From positions 7,009,501 through 7,073,500 of the forward strand of contig NZ_CP108080.1 of the NCBI RefSeq assembly GCF_036181745.1: a stretch of 64,000 nucleotides of DNA. The letters are read 5' to 3'. Shown in pieces: positions 44,178 through 52,383 of the stretch. The notes under the pieces were generated by a model. That model had not been told where the DNA came from. It saw nothing but the letters and a program-made list of their open reading frames with translations, and ran no database searches. The position numbers were made by a program, and so were the translations under genes. Positions within the stretch are counted from its first letter, which is position 1, and the number at the start of each line of letters is the position of its first letter. This DNA is from Streptomyces sp. NBC_00259. GTDB taxonomy: Bacteria > Actinomycetota > Actinomycetes > Streptomycetales > Streptomycetaceae.

Positions 44178-45365
44178 TCAGGGGGCGTACCACCCGAAGC
44201 GGTCCGCGATCTCCGGAAGCCGGTCGGCGACGATCGCGTGGGCGGCGGCGCGGGGGGTGGTGCCGTCCGCCTCCGCACGCGTGAGCATCCGGTCGACCAG
44301 GGCGCGCATGGACCGGCGTGTGTACGCGAACGCCTCGTCCGCGTCCGCGCCGATGTCGCCGAAGAGGGTCCACCACCACCAGGCGTTCGTGCCGGAGTTC
44401 ACGACGACGTCCGGCAGTACGGTGATCCCGCGCGCCCGGAGCAGCTCCTCCGCCTCCGGGAGGACCGGCATGTTGGCCGCCTCGACGATCCAACGCGCCC
44501 GGATCAGGGCCTGGTTGGCGAGGTCGACGGCATAGGAGACAGCGGCCGGTACCAGCACCTCCACGTCGGCGGACAGCCAGGCGTCACCGGAAAGTTCGAG
44601 GTCGCCGGGCCGCAGCGCCGCACGGTCCACCGTCCCGAAGGCGTCCCGCGCGGCGAGCAGGGCCTCCACGTCCAGGCCCTCCGGGTGGGCGATCGTCCCC
44701 TTGATGTCGGCCACGGCGACGATCCTGAGCCCCGCCCGGGACAGGAAGCGCGCCGTCGCCCCGCCCATCGTGCCGAGGCCCTGCACGGCGACCCGGGTCC
44801 CCTCGTGCCGCACACCCGCGCGGTCCAGCGCGGCGAGCACCGACTCGGCGACCCCGCAGCCGCCGACCAGCTCGTCGAGGCCGATGCCGTCGACCTCGAC
44901 GGCGAACGCGTCGGCGAGCCTCTCGCGTGCCGCCGTCTCGTCGTCGAGCAGCGGGTACACGGCCTGCACGGACGAGACGAGCCCTGCCTCGGCGGCGGCC
45001 CTGTCGACGAGGTCCTGGGTGAGCCCGAGGTCCTCCCCGGTGGTCCACATGTGCTCGACGTACGGCCGCATCGCGCGCAGATAGCGGACCAGGACGCCGT
45101 AGGCCTCCGGGTCGCGCGGGTCGCAGTCGATTCCGCCCTTCGCCCCGCCGAGCGGGACGTACCGGCCCTCCGGGTTGTAGTGCAGCGCCTCCTTCATGGA
45201 CATGCCCCGCGCCAGCCCGGCCACCTCGTCGAGCGTGCAGCCCTCGCGCATCCGCAGCCCGCCGCTGCACACCCCACGGACGAGCCGGTCGACCACGAGA
45301 TGGCCCTGGCGCCCGGTGACGTGATCCGTCCAGGTGAGCGAGACCAGCGGGCTGGGGTGGGACAT
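44178..45365 (-). CDS. Glu/Leu/Phe/Val-type amino acid dehydrogenase
   Basis: A 395-residue NAD(P)-dependent oxidative deaminase of branched-chain or aromatic amino acids. The substrate Lys is in VPLGGAKGGIDCDPRDPEAYG near residues 68-88, preceded by GGLRMREGCTLDEVAGLA. The Rossmann site is VAVQGLGTMGGATARFL near 205-221, followed by VADIKGTIAHPEG. The conserved ALIRARWIVEAANMPVLPEA and DVVVNSGTNAWWW complete the family. Start at the ATG 45365. A TetR-like palindrome lies 25 nt upstream. Exact amino acid preference is unclear. Confidence 0.88.
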   Translation of the reverse strand: MSHPSPLVSLTWTDHVTGRQGHLVVDRLVRGVCSGGLRMREGCTLDEVAGLARGMSMKEALHYNPEGRYVPLGGAKGGIDCDPRDPEAYGVLVRYLRAMRPYVEHMWTTGEDLGLTQDLVDRAAAEAGLVSSVQAVYPLLDDETAARERLADAFAVEVDGIGLDELVGGCGVAESVLAALDRAGVRHEGTRVAVQGLGTMGGATARFLSRAGLRIVAVADIKGTIAHPEGLDVEALLAARDAFGTVDRAALRPGDLELSGDAWLSADVEVLVPAAVSYAVDLANQALIRARWIVEAANMPVLPEAEELLRARGITVLPDVVVNSGTNAWWWWTLFGDIGADADEAFAYTRRSMRALVDRMLTRAEADGTTPRAAAHAIVADRLPEIADRFGWYAP

Positions 45366-45389
45366 CAGGGCCTCCGGATACGGCTTCGA

Positions 45390-45407
45390 ACTGAACCGTC
45401 GGTCAGT
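45390..45407. promoter_or_regulatory. TetR-type operator candidate before the amino acid dehydrogenase gene
   Basis: ACTGAACCGTCGGTCAGT at 45390-45407 is an inverted repeat with one bulged base (ACTG and ACCG against CGGT and CAGT). It resembles the ACTGACCG-CGGTCAGT operators of many TetR regulators. It lies 25-42 nt ahead of the dehydrogenase ATG, where a repressor would block transcription. Confidence 0.6.
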
Positions 45408-45430
45408 ATCCGGAGGGGGTCGCAACCATG

Positions 45431-46039
45431 TCAACGCCGCTCGCCGGGGGCACCGGAACCGGTATCCGCGTCGGCGGCTGCGCCGGCCGGCCGCTGCGGC
45501 AGCTCGCACAGGTCCTTGAAGCCCTGGCTGGTGAGCCCCAGCGCGGAATTCATCCGCGACCGCAGGTTCTCCACCGCCACCATCGCGGTGAGCTCGACGT
45601 ACGCCGCCTCACCCAGCGCCGTGACCAGCCGCTCGGCCAGCTCGTCCGTCACCTCCGGCGGATTCGCGGTCATCGCCTCCGCGTACTCCATGACGTCCCG
45701 CTCCAGCGGGGTGTACACCGTGCTCCGCCGCCACACGGGCACGTCACGCACCTTCCGTACGTCCATGCCACGCCGCTGGTTCTCCCAGTGGCCGAAGTCC
45801 ATGCACCAGCTGCAGCCGATGGAAGCCGCCGACGCCATCACGGCCAGCCCCTTGAGGTCGGCGTCCAGCCGGTTCCACTTCGCGACGGCCAGCTCGAAAC
45901 GGAGGTCGGCGCGCAGGACCTTCGGATTGTGGCCGAGGGCCTTCGCGGGGTCGAGGACCTTTCCGTACGTCCGCGTCGAGTACCACTCCATGGCGCGGTG
46001 GAAGAGCGTACGGGGCGGGGTCAGGGAGATGCGGGCCAT
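45431..46039 (-). CDS. Carboxymuconolactone decarboxylase / AhpD-like protein
   Basis: A 202-residue helical protein of the CMD/AhpD family. The redox motif C-x-x-C with following His is seen in SIGCSWCMDFGHWEN near residues 74-88. LGEAAYVELTAMVAVENLRSRMN near 150-172 is the second conserved block. Such proteins act as alkylhydroperoxidases or thiol peroxidase partners. The C-terminal 25 residues are low-complexity. ATG at 46039 follows GAGGAGCCCCTG. It lies upstream of the dehydrogenase gene, with 65 nt between them, and could be transcribed separately. Confidence 0.88.
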   Translation of the reverse strand: MARISLTPPRTLFHRAMEWYSTRTYGKVLDPAKALGHNPKVLRADLRFELAVAKWNRLDADLKGLAVMASAASIGCSWCMDFGHWENQRRGMDVRKVRDVPVWRRSTVYTPLERDVMEYAEAMTANPPEVTDELAERLVTALGEAAYVELTAMVAVENLRSRMNSALGLTSQGFKDLCELPQRPAGAAADADTGSGAPGERR

Positions 46040-46268
46040 CAGGGGCTCCTCGGTCGTCGGGGTGTCGCGGTGTCGTGCCGTTGTGCGGCGACACCCGTAC
46101 GACGGACGGGCCCGGTACGGATGTGACATCCGGGGCCCGCCCCGGCATTTTTCTTCGCCCTTGTACGTTGCGACTGCCGTGGGGGTTGTCGCGACCCCGG
46201 GCCCGTGGGCCCGGCGGGGCGCATACTCGCGCACATAATGGAACAACCCGAAGATCACAGGAGGTGCC

Positions 46269-47471
46269 GTGACCGGCGCTGCTTCCCCGCATCCGCTGCG
46301 CTCCCGGCTGCGATCGCTGCGGCCCGCCGCTTTCGGCGCCGATCCCGTGGGGGAACGCATGGAGCGGATCCGCCGCTCTCCGAACTTCGCCGACGGGGTG
46401 TTCCAGAACCCGCTCGGGGCCAGGACCCGGCCGTCCGGCTCCACGCTCGAATTCGCGAAGATCTACTTCCAGAAAGAGGCACGCAGACACCGCGGCCCCG
46501 TCGCGCCCGTGCCGCTGCACGCCGCGACCCTCGCCGACCTCGCCAAGGCCCCGGCGTCCGGGCTGCGGCTCACCTGGATGGGTCACTCCAGCGTGCTCGC
46601 CGAGATCGACGGCCGCCGGGTGCTCCTCGACCCGGTGTGGGGGCAGCGCTGCTCGCCCTTCCCCTTCGCCGGGCCCAAGCGGCTGCACCCCGTGCCGCTC
46701 CCGCTCGCCTCGCTCGGCCCGGTCGATGTCGTCGTGATCTCCCACGACCACTACGACCACCTGGATCTGCCCACGATCCAGGCGCTGGCCTCCACGGACA
46801 CGCAGTTCGTGGTGCCGCTGGGCGTCGGGGCGCACCTGGAGCGCTGGGGCGTCTCCGAGGGCCGGCTGCGCGAGCTGGACTGGAACGAGTCGACGCAGCT
46901 GGACGGGCTGCGGCTGACGGCCACCCCGGCCCGGCACTTCTGCGGCCGCGGCCTGCGCAACCAGCAGCACACGCTCTGGGCGTCCTGGGTCGTCGAGGGC
47001 CCTTCGGGCCACCGGGTCTACCACAGCGGCGACACGGGGTACTTCCCCGGCTTCAAGGAGATCGGCGCGGAGCACGGCCCCTTCGACGCGACGATGATCC
47101 AGATCGGCGCGTACAGCCAGTACTGGCCGGACATCCACATGACCCCGGCCGAGGGCATGGACGCCCATCTCGACCTGCAGGGAGGCAGGCCGCACGGGGT
47201 GATGATGCCGATCCACTGGGGCACGTTCAATCTCGCCCTTCATCCCTGGGCCGAGCCGGGGGAGTGGACGAAGGACGCCGCCGAGGAGGCCGGTCAGACC
47301 GCGGCGTTCCCCCTGCCGGGCCAGCCCTTCGAGCCGGCCGGGAACGTCCCGACCGATCCCTGGTGGCGGGCTGTGTCCCACCCCATCCAGCACCCGTGGC
47401 GCCGGCCCACGACCCTGGAGGCGCCTGCCGATCCCCGGAGCAGCGGTCTCGACCTCGCGGGCGATCGCTGA
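46269..47471 (+). CDS. MBL-fold metallohydrolase, UlaG/NAPE-PLD-like
   Basis: A 400-residue metallo-beta-lactamase-fold hydrolase. WMGHSSVLAEIDGRRVLLDPVW near residues 103-124 is the UlaG/NAPE-PLD start of the fold, the metal motif is VVISHDHYDHLD near 157-168, a third ligand His is in ATPARHFCGR near 218-227, the Asp bridge is in YHSGDTGYFPGF near 255-266 and the last His is in MPIHWGTFNL near 315. NAPE-PLD relatives hydrolyse phospholipid-type phosphodiesters; the substrate here is unknown. GTG at 46269 with AGGAGGTGCC upstream. The 3' end has been tandemly duplicated. Confidence 0.9.
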   Translation: MTGAASPHPLRSRLRSLRPAAFGADPVGERMERIRRSPNFADGVFQNPLGARTRPSGSTLEFAKIYFQKEARRHRGPVAPVPLHAATLADLAKAPASGLRLTWMGHSSVLAEIDGRRVLLDPVWGQRCSPFPFAGPKRLHPVPLPLASLGPVDVVVISHDHYDHLDLPTIQALASTDTQFVVPLGVGAHLERWGVSEGRLRELDWNESTQLDGLRLTATPARHFCGRGLRNQQHTLWASWVVEGPSGHRVYHSGDTGYFPGFKEIGAEHGPFDATMIQIGAYSQYWPDIHMTPAEGMDAHLDLQGGRPHGVMMPIHWGTFNLALHPWAEPGEWTKDAAEEAGQTAAFPLPGQPFEPAGNVPTDPWWRAVSHPIQHPWRRPTTLEAPADPRSSGLDLAGDR

Positions 47472-47509
47472 CCCGGAGCAGCGGCCTCGACCTCGCGGGC
47501 GACCGCTGA
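47434..47509. repeat. 38-bp tandem duplication of the MBL gene 3' end
   Basis: A 38-bp unit at 47434-47471, ending exactly with the stop codon of the MBL gene, is repeated at 47472-47509 with two base differences. Because 38 is not a multiple of three, the second copy would be read in another frame; the second TGA is also kept. It looks like a recent duplication. Confidence 0.9.
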
Positions 47510-47558
47510 CCGGGCGTGTTCGTGGCGTGCGTTCGGCACCGGCCCCGGATCGCCGGGT

Positions 47559-48110
47559 TCAGTCGAACCGGACGTCCCAACGGCCGCCCCGTGACGTGAG
47601 GGTGACGGCGGACAGCGCCGGAACGTCGTAGTGCCAGAAGGCCCGTGCCGGTGCGGCCAGGGCGTGGACGAGCGAGGCCCGGACGACGGCGGGTTCGGTG
47701 ACGACCCATGTGTGGCCGTTTCCCGGAGGCACGCTGCCCAGCCATCGGGCGACCCGGCGGCAGAACTCGCGCACCGACTCCCCTCCATGGGGCGTGGCAT
47801 CCGGGTCCGTGAGCCAGTCGGACAGTCCGTGAGGGTCGGTGGCGGCGACTTCTTCGACGGTGAGGCCGCACCACTTGCCGTAGTCGCAGTCGCGCAGCGC
47901 CGGCTCCGGCCTCGAACCCAGGCCGAGGGCGTCGGCGGTCTCCGAGCAGCGGATGGAAGGGGCCCGGACGGCGGGCGCGCGGGGAGGGAGTGCCGCTCCT
48001 GCCGCCCTGGCGGCACGCAGGGCGCGCTCGGTCGCAGGACTGTCGCCGAGGACCGTGTCCCTGGGGGTGTCCCCGGTGGTCGTACACAGGAATGTCAGGC
48101 GGACCATCAT
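47559..48110 (-). CDS. Histidine-phosphatase-fold protein lacking both catalytic histidines
   Basis: A 183-residue protein of phosphoglycerate-mutase-like fold. The usual L-x-x-RHG-x-T start is replaced by LTFLCTTTGDTPRD, so the phospho-acceptor His is missing. The usual VVTHGG block with the second His is replaced by WVVTEPAVVRASLVHALA. The rest fits: SIRCSETADALGL and the PALRDCDYGKWCGLTVEEV stretch. It is therefore probably a pseudoenzyme, perhaps binding cobalamin-type or phosphate ligands; related His-less proteins near cobalt-transport genes come to mind, but none are here. Start ATG 48110 with GGGGAGGTC upstream; the frame is open further upstream. Confidence 0.75.
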   Translation of the reverse strand: MMVRLTFLCTTTGDTPRDTVLGDSPATERALRAARAAGAALPPRAPAVRAPSIRCSETADALGLGSRPEPALRDCDYGKWCGLTVEEVAATDPHGLSDWLTDPDATPHGGESVREFCRRVARWLGSVPPGNGHTWVVTEPAVVRASLVHALAAPARAFWHYDVPALSAVTLTSRGGRWDVRFD

Positions 48111-48365
48111 GTCGTTGACCTCCCCGCCGGCCCCGCAGGGCGCGTCTGAGGGTGTGAGTTCCCCGAATGCCGGAATCGGTCGTCCGGTCGGCACAGCCGG
48201 TCGTACGTCGCAGGTCACTCACTCAGGATCGGGAAGGCCGCCGGGCCAAACCATCCGGCAGATGTCCGGACCTCCCCCGCGGACTGGCTGGCGCGGCCCC
48301 GCCGCCTCGGAGGTTTCCCGCGGCGCTCGCGTCGATCGCGCGTCCCGTGGCCGCCTGCTGTCCAT

Positions 48366-48378
48366 GGAAAGCGTTTGC
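48366..48378. promoter_or_regulatory. LacI-type operator candidate 1
   Basis: GGAAAGCGTTTGC is a near-palindrome centred on CG, matching the general GNAAACGNTTNC form of LacI-family sites when read on the other strand. It is about 230 nt upstream of the first permease gene. Confidence 0.55.
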
Positions 48379-48464
48379 TACAGATGCGCCCGATCGGCGT
48401 GTCCGTGGTGAAACCGAGGCTCAGGTGACCGGAGCGTGACACGGGGTGCCCGTTTGCTTGTTTG

Positions 48465-48490
48465 TGATTGAAACAGCGAGTTTCCAATCA
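48465..48490. promoter_or_regulatory. 26-bp inverted repeat upstream of the sugar ABC importer
   Basis: TGATTGAAAC at 48465-48474 mirrors GTTTCCAATCA at 48480-48490 with a 5-nt spacer and one unmatched base. The long, nearly symmetric element sits in an A+T-rich segment about 110 nt before the permease ATG and is probably an operator. The regulator is not encoded nearby. Confidence 0.6.
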
Positions 48491-48601
48491 CCTATTGTCT
48501 TCACCAATCACGTCGGTGCAAGATTCAGGAGCCCCGCGGCCGGAGAGCACCGCCGCAGTGGCTCCTTGATGCGCTCCCGATCCCCTGCTGAGGTGAAAGT
48601 G

Positions 48602-49609
48602 ATGGCCTCCGCGCCCGCGTCACCCCGCCTGGCTTCGCCGCCGTCAGATGCGATCCGTACCGGAACCACGCCCCCCGACGGGCTGAACCGGTCGCATCCG
48701 AAGCGGACGTCGTTGCGCCGGCGGTTCCGGCGTGACCGGACCCTGCTCCTGCTGTGCGTGCCCGGCATCCTGTACTTCGCGGTGTTCTTCTACGTGCCGC
48801 TGGCGGGCAACGTCATCGCCTTCCAGGACTACCAGCCCTATCTGGGCTTCCAGCAGAGCCCGTTCGTGGGCTGGACCAACTTCACGGCGCTCCTCGAGGA
48901 GCCCGAGTTCTGGTCCGCCGTGTGGAACACGCTGGAGATCAGCGCCGTCCAGCTGTTCCTCTACTTCCCGGCACCGATCGCCCTCGCGCTGTTCCTCAAC
49001 TCACTGATCAGCAGCAAGGTCCGGCGGCTGATGCAGACCGTGGTCTATCTGCCGCACTTCCTGTCCTGGGTCGTGGTCGTCGGGATGTTCCAGCAGGTCT
49101 TCGGCGGTGCCGGCACGGTCAGCAGCTATCTGAACGAGCACGGTGTCCACGTCGGCAACATCATGAACAACCCCGACACCTTCATCCTGCTGCTCACCTC
49201 GCAGTCCATCTGGAAGGACGCGGGCTGGGGCGCGATCATCTTCCTCGCCGCCATGGCCTCCATCGACAACTCGCTCTACGAGTCGGCGGCGATGGACGGA
49301 GCCGGATGGCTGCGCCGCATGTGGCACATCACCCTGCCGGGCATCCGCCCCGTGCTGATCATGCTGTTGATCCTGCGGCTCGGCGACATCCTGTCCGTCG
49401 GGTTCGAGCAGATGCTGCTCCAGCGCGACGCGGTGGGCAAGGAAGCGGCCGAAGTGCTCGACACCTATGTCTACTTCCACGGCGTCGTCGACGGCGACTG
49501 GGGCATGTCCACGGCGGCCGGGCTGATGAAGGGTGTCATCGGATTCATCCTGATCGTCCTCGCCAACAAGCTCGCCCACCGCCTCGGCGAGCAGGGAGTG
49601 TACCGATGA
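48602..49609 (+). CDS. Carbohydrate ABC transporter permease, LplB type
   Basis: A 335-residue MalF-like inner-membrane permease. After a basic 50-residue N-terminus come six hydrophobic helices: TLLLLCVPGILYFAVFFYVP near residues 49-68, then others. The coupling EAA motif is in ESAAMDGAGWLRRMWHITLPG near residues 226-246. The sequence FHGVVDGDWGMSTAAGLMKG near 295-315 is typical of LplB/YteP importers of oligosaccharides from plant polymers. ATG at 48602 has GAGGTGA upstream; an earlier ATG at 48569 is possible. It overlaps the second permease gene by ATGA. Confidence 0.92.
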   Translation: MASAPASPRLASPPSDAIRTGTTPPDGLNRSHPKRTSLRRRFRRDRTLLLLCVPGILYFAVFFYVPLAGNVIAFQDYQPYLGFQQSPFVGWTNFTALLEEPEFWSAVWNTLEISAVQLFLYFPAPIALALFLNSLISSKVRRLMQTVVYLPHFLSWVVVVGMFQQVFGGAGTVSSYLNEHGVHVGNIMNNPDTFILLLTSQSIWKDAGWGAIIFLAAMASIDNSLYESAAMDGAGWLRRMWHITLPGIRPVLIMLLILRLGDILSVGFEQMLLQRDAVGKEAAEVLDTYVYFHGVVDGDWGMSTAAGLMKGVIGFILIVLANKLAHRLGEQGVYR

Positions 49610-50535
49610 GCACGGCACAGATATCCGGGTTCCTTCGCCGCGGCCGCCGCGGGACGGACCGGCCCGTATGGATGGAGAAGCCCTCCCCGGCGGGGCAGAC
49701 GCTCAAGCTGCTGGTCATCGTCGCGATGATCGTGGCCGTCGGCTACCCCTTCCTGCTCGCCATCGGCACCAGCCTCTCCACCAAGGCCGAACTGGCCGCC
49801 AACGGCGGCTATGTGCTCTTCCCCGCGCACCCCACCCTGGAGTCCTACCAGGTGGTGCTCTCCGGCGGTGTGGTCACCCGGGCCGCGCTGGTCAGCGTGG
49901 GTGTCACCGTCGTCGGCACGGCGCTGAGCCTGCTGTGCACGATCTGCCTCGCCTACGGGCTCTCGCGGCCCGGGACCCTTGCCGGGAAGCCGCTGCTCCT
50001 CATCGTCGTGGGAACGTTCCTCTTCACGCCCGGCATCATCCCCAACTACCTGGTGGCGCAGTCGCTGGGACTGCTCGACACCTACGGGGCCATGGTCGTC
50101 CCCATCATGCTCAACGCGTTCAACGTCATCGTCGTGCGGGCGTTCTTCCAGGGCATCCCCGAGGAACTGCACGAGGCCGCACGGCTCGACGGGGCAGGCG
50201 ACCTGAAGGTGCTGCTGCGGATCGTGCTCCCGCTGTCCAAGGCGGTGATCGCGGTGGTCGGCATGTTCTACGCGGTCACGTACTGGAACAGCTTCTTCAA
50301 CGCGATGCTCTACATCAACGACCCGGACAAGCTGCCGCTGCAGGTCGTCCTGCGTTCGTACGTCCTCCAGGGCGACACCTTCAACGCGAAGGCGATGGGC
50401 GTCAGCGTGCTCCCGGCCTCCACGTCGCTGTCGATGGCCGTGCTCATCCTCGCCGTGCTGCCGATCATCGCCGTCTACCCCTTCCTCCAGAAGTACTTCA
50501 ACAAGGGCGTGCTCACCGGCGCCATCAAGGCCTGA
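49606..50535 (+). CDS. Carbohydrate ABC transporter permease, LplC/YtcP type
   Basis: A 309-residue MalG-like permease partner of the preceding gene. Six helices are visible, among them LLVIVAMIVAVGYPFLLAIGTSL near residues 34-56 and the terminal VLILAVLPIIAVYPFLQKYFNKG. The EAA coupling motif is HEAARLDGAGDLKVLLRIVLPLSK near 190-213. The C-terminus FNKGVLTGAIKA is the standard end of this family. The ATG at 49606 overlaps the previous stop, so the two permeases are made in step. A 186-nt repeat-rich gap precedes the binding protein gene. Confidence 0.93.
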   Translation: MSTAQISGFLRRGRRGTDRPVWMEKPSPAGQTLKLLVIVAMIVAVGYPFLLAIGTSLSTKAELAANGGYVLFPAHPTLESYQVVLSGGVVTRAALVSVGVTVVGTALSLLCTICLAYGLSRPGTLAGKPLLLIVVGTFLFTPGIIPNYLVAQSLGLLDTYGAMVVPIMLNAFNVIVVRAFFQGIPEELHEAARLDGAGDLKVLLRIVLPLSKAVIAVVGMFYAVTYWNSFFNAMLYINDPDKLPLQVVLRSYVLQGDTFNAKAMGVSVLPASTSLSMAVLILAVLPIIAVYPFLQKYFNKGVLTGAIKA

Positions 50536-50540
50536 GCCGT

Positions 50541-50621
50541 CCCCCCGCCGCTCACCCTTCACCCTCACCCCCCGCCGCTCACCCTTCACCCTCACCCCCC
50601 GCCGCTCACCCTTCACCCTCA
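50541..50621. repeat. Three perfect 27-bp tandem repeats
   Basis: A 27-bp unit beginning CCCCCCGCCGCTCACCC is repeated three times without mismatch at 50541, 50568 and 50595, ending at 50621. It lies between the second permease and the binding-protein gene. It may tune expression of the downstream gene or simply vary between strains. Confidence 0.92.
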
Positions 50622-50721
50622 CCGTTCATTGGGCTGGAGAGCAACAGCCACACCCGACATCCCTGGGTCTCCCGATCCTACGAGTGACCGGAATCAACCC
50701 ACCAACAACGTAAGGAGAGCC

Positions 50722-52383
50722 ATGTCCTCCAGAAACCTCAACCGTCGCGGTTTCCTCGGCGCCGCGGGCGCCGCCGGCCTCACGGTCGCCGGCGCCGGTG
50801 CCCTCACTGCCTGCAGCACCGGTGGGGGAGCGGCCGGTGGAGGCGGTGCGGAGGCCTCGGCCAAGCTGAAGCTGCCGACGTACGTGGCGGCGGGAGTCCC
50901 TGCCCCGGACCTGCCGGGCAACGCCGACGGTCTGGACCCGGCCTACGTGCGCTACCCCAAGGACCTGGTCCGCAGCGTCGCCGCAGCGCCGGGTGACGGA
51001 AAGCCGGTCACCGTTCTGACGGAGACGTTCACCACCGCCGCCCCCGCGATGAACCGCAACGCCTACTGGCAGGAGCTGAACAAGCGGCTCGGCTCGGAGC
51101 TGCGGATGACGATCGTCAACGGGCTCGGCGCCGACGACGTCTACCGCGCGAAGTTCAACGCCACCATCGCCGGCGGCGACATGCACGACCTGATGTGGTT
51201 CCCGCCGAACCAGGGCCTCAAGAACGTCCCGGCGCTCCTCCAGGCGAAGTTCCACGACCTCACCCCGTATCTCTCCGGCGACGCGGTCAAGAAGTACCCG
51301 AACCTGGCCAACATCCCCGACTTCGCCTGGCGGACCGCGGTCCTGGGCGGGAAGATCTGGGGAGTCGCCGTCCCGTACGGCCGGATGGGCCAGGTCTACG
51401 TGGCCAACGAGGACTTCTGGAAGCCGGTCGGCGGCGTGCGGTTCGACAGCGCCCAGGACTTCCTCGACAAGGGCAAGGAACTGCTCGACACCAAGCGCAA
51501 GAAGTACGTGCTGGAGCCCGCCTACACCAACCACCTCCTGCAGTTCGCCATGTGGCACGGCCTCCAGAACAAGTGGGCCATGAACGGCGGCAAGCTCACC
51601 TACATGTTCGAGACGGACGAGTACTTCGCCGGGCTCGAGTTCGCCCTCAAGTGCCAGGAGGCGAGGCTCTTCTGGCCGGACCCGAACCTGCCCACCACCC
51701 TGGAGAAGATCGAGGGCGGCTTCCTCGGCGTCCACGTCCAGTCCTTCCCCGGCTTCCTCGACGACAGCAACATGTACGACTGGCCGGCGAAGGTCATCGT
51801 CCCCTTCGCCGCCGAGCCCGGGATGACACCCAGCTGGCACTTCGGCTACGGCTCGGTCGGCTTCACCGCCATCAACAACACGGTGCCCAAGGACCGCATC
51901 GAGACGTTGCTACAGGTCATGAACTATCTCTGCGCCCCGTTCGGCAGCGAGGAGCGACTCTTCCTCGACAACGGTCTGCCGGGCACCCACCACTCACGCT
52001 CCAAGGACGGCGACGTCGTCCTGAACACCAAGGGCAACGCCGAGGTGCTCACCACCCGGCAGGCCATCACCTTCTTCGGCAACAGCCCGCAGACCCTGTA
52101 CCTGCCCGGAAAGCCCGATGTCACCCGAGGCGTCCACGCCACCGAGGTCGAGCTGATGAAGATCGCCAAGGCCGACGCCAGCGCCGGATACTTCTCGGAC
52201 ACCTACGCCGACAAGGGCCCCTCCTCCTCCGACGAGCTGTACCAGAGCGTCAAGGACATCATCGCCGGGCGCAAGCCGCTCTCCTCGTACAAGAAGGAGA
52301 TCCTGCCCAAGTGGCGGCGGGCGGCGGGCGACGCGATGCGCCGTGAGTACGAGAAGGCCATGGAGAAGGGCGCCGGCAAGTGA
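50722..52383 (+). CDS. Extracellular solute-binding lipoprotein of the sugar ABC importer
   Basis: A 553-residue family 1 solute-binding protein, long like the LipO/YtcQ proteins that pair with LplB/LplC. The N-terminus has a twin-arginine motif (NLNRRGFLGAAGAAG, RR at 8-9) and a lipobox LTACS, giving a lipid-anchored Cys near residue 31. A Gly/Ala-rich linker follows. Binding-protein features include MTIVNGLGADDVYRAKFNATIAGGDMHDLMW near 132-162 and a long second lobe. GTAAGGAGAGCC precedes the ATG at 50722. The dehydrogenase gene overlaps it by GTGA. No ATPase is encoded here; a shared MsiK-type ATPase elsewhere is usual in Streptomyces. Confidence 0.93.
   Translation: MSSRNLNRRGFLGAAGAAGLTVAGAGALTACSTGGGAAGGGGAEASAKLKLPTYVAAGVPAPDLPGNADGLDPAYVRYPKDLVRSVAAAPGDGKPVTVLTETFTTAAPAMNRNAYWQELNKRLGSELRMTIVNGLGADDVYRAKFNATIAGGDMHDLMWFPPNQGLKNVPALLQAKFHDLTPYLSGDAVKKYPNLANIPDFAWRTAVLGGKIWGVAVPYGRMGQVYVANEDFWKPVGGVRFDSAQDFLDKGKELLDTKRKKYVLEPAYTNHLLQFAMWHGLQNKWAMNGGKLTYMFETDEYFAGLEFALKCQEARLFWPDPNLPTTLEKIEGGFLGVHVQSFPGFLDDSNMYDWPAKVIVPFAAEPGMTPSWHFGYGSVGFTAINNTVPKDRIETLLQVMNYLCAPFGSEERLFLDNGLPGTHHSRSKDGDVVLNTKGNAEVLTTRQAITFFGNSPQTLYLPGKPDVTRGVHATEVELMKIAKADASAGYFSDTYADKGPSSSDELYQSVKDIIAGRKPLSSYKKEILPKWRRAAGDAMRREYEKAMEKGAGK

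Larger units (their letters stand above)
48111..48601. promoter_or_regulatory. Control region of the sugar ABC importer operon
   Basis: About 490 bases without a convincing gene. They carry two LacI-type operator candidates, listed separately, at 48366-48378 and 48465-48490. The A+T-rich part at about 48450-48520 (CCTATTGTCTTCACCAATCA) is the likeliest promoter for the importer. Confidence 0.55.

Noticed and set aside
50541..50621. CRISPR array from the three direct repeats
   Set aside because: The units are contiguous with no spacers between them and no cas genes are near.
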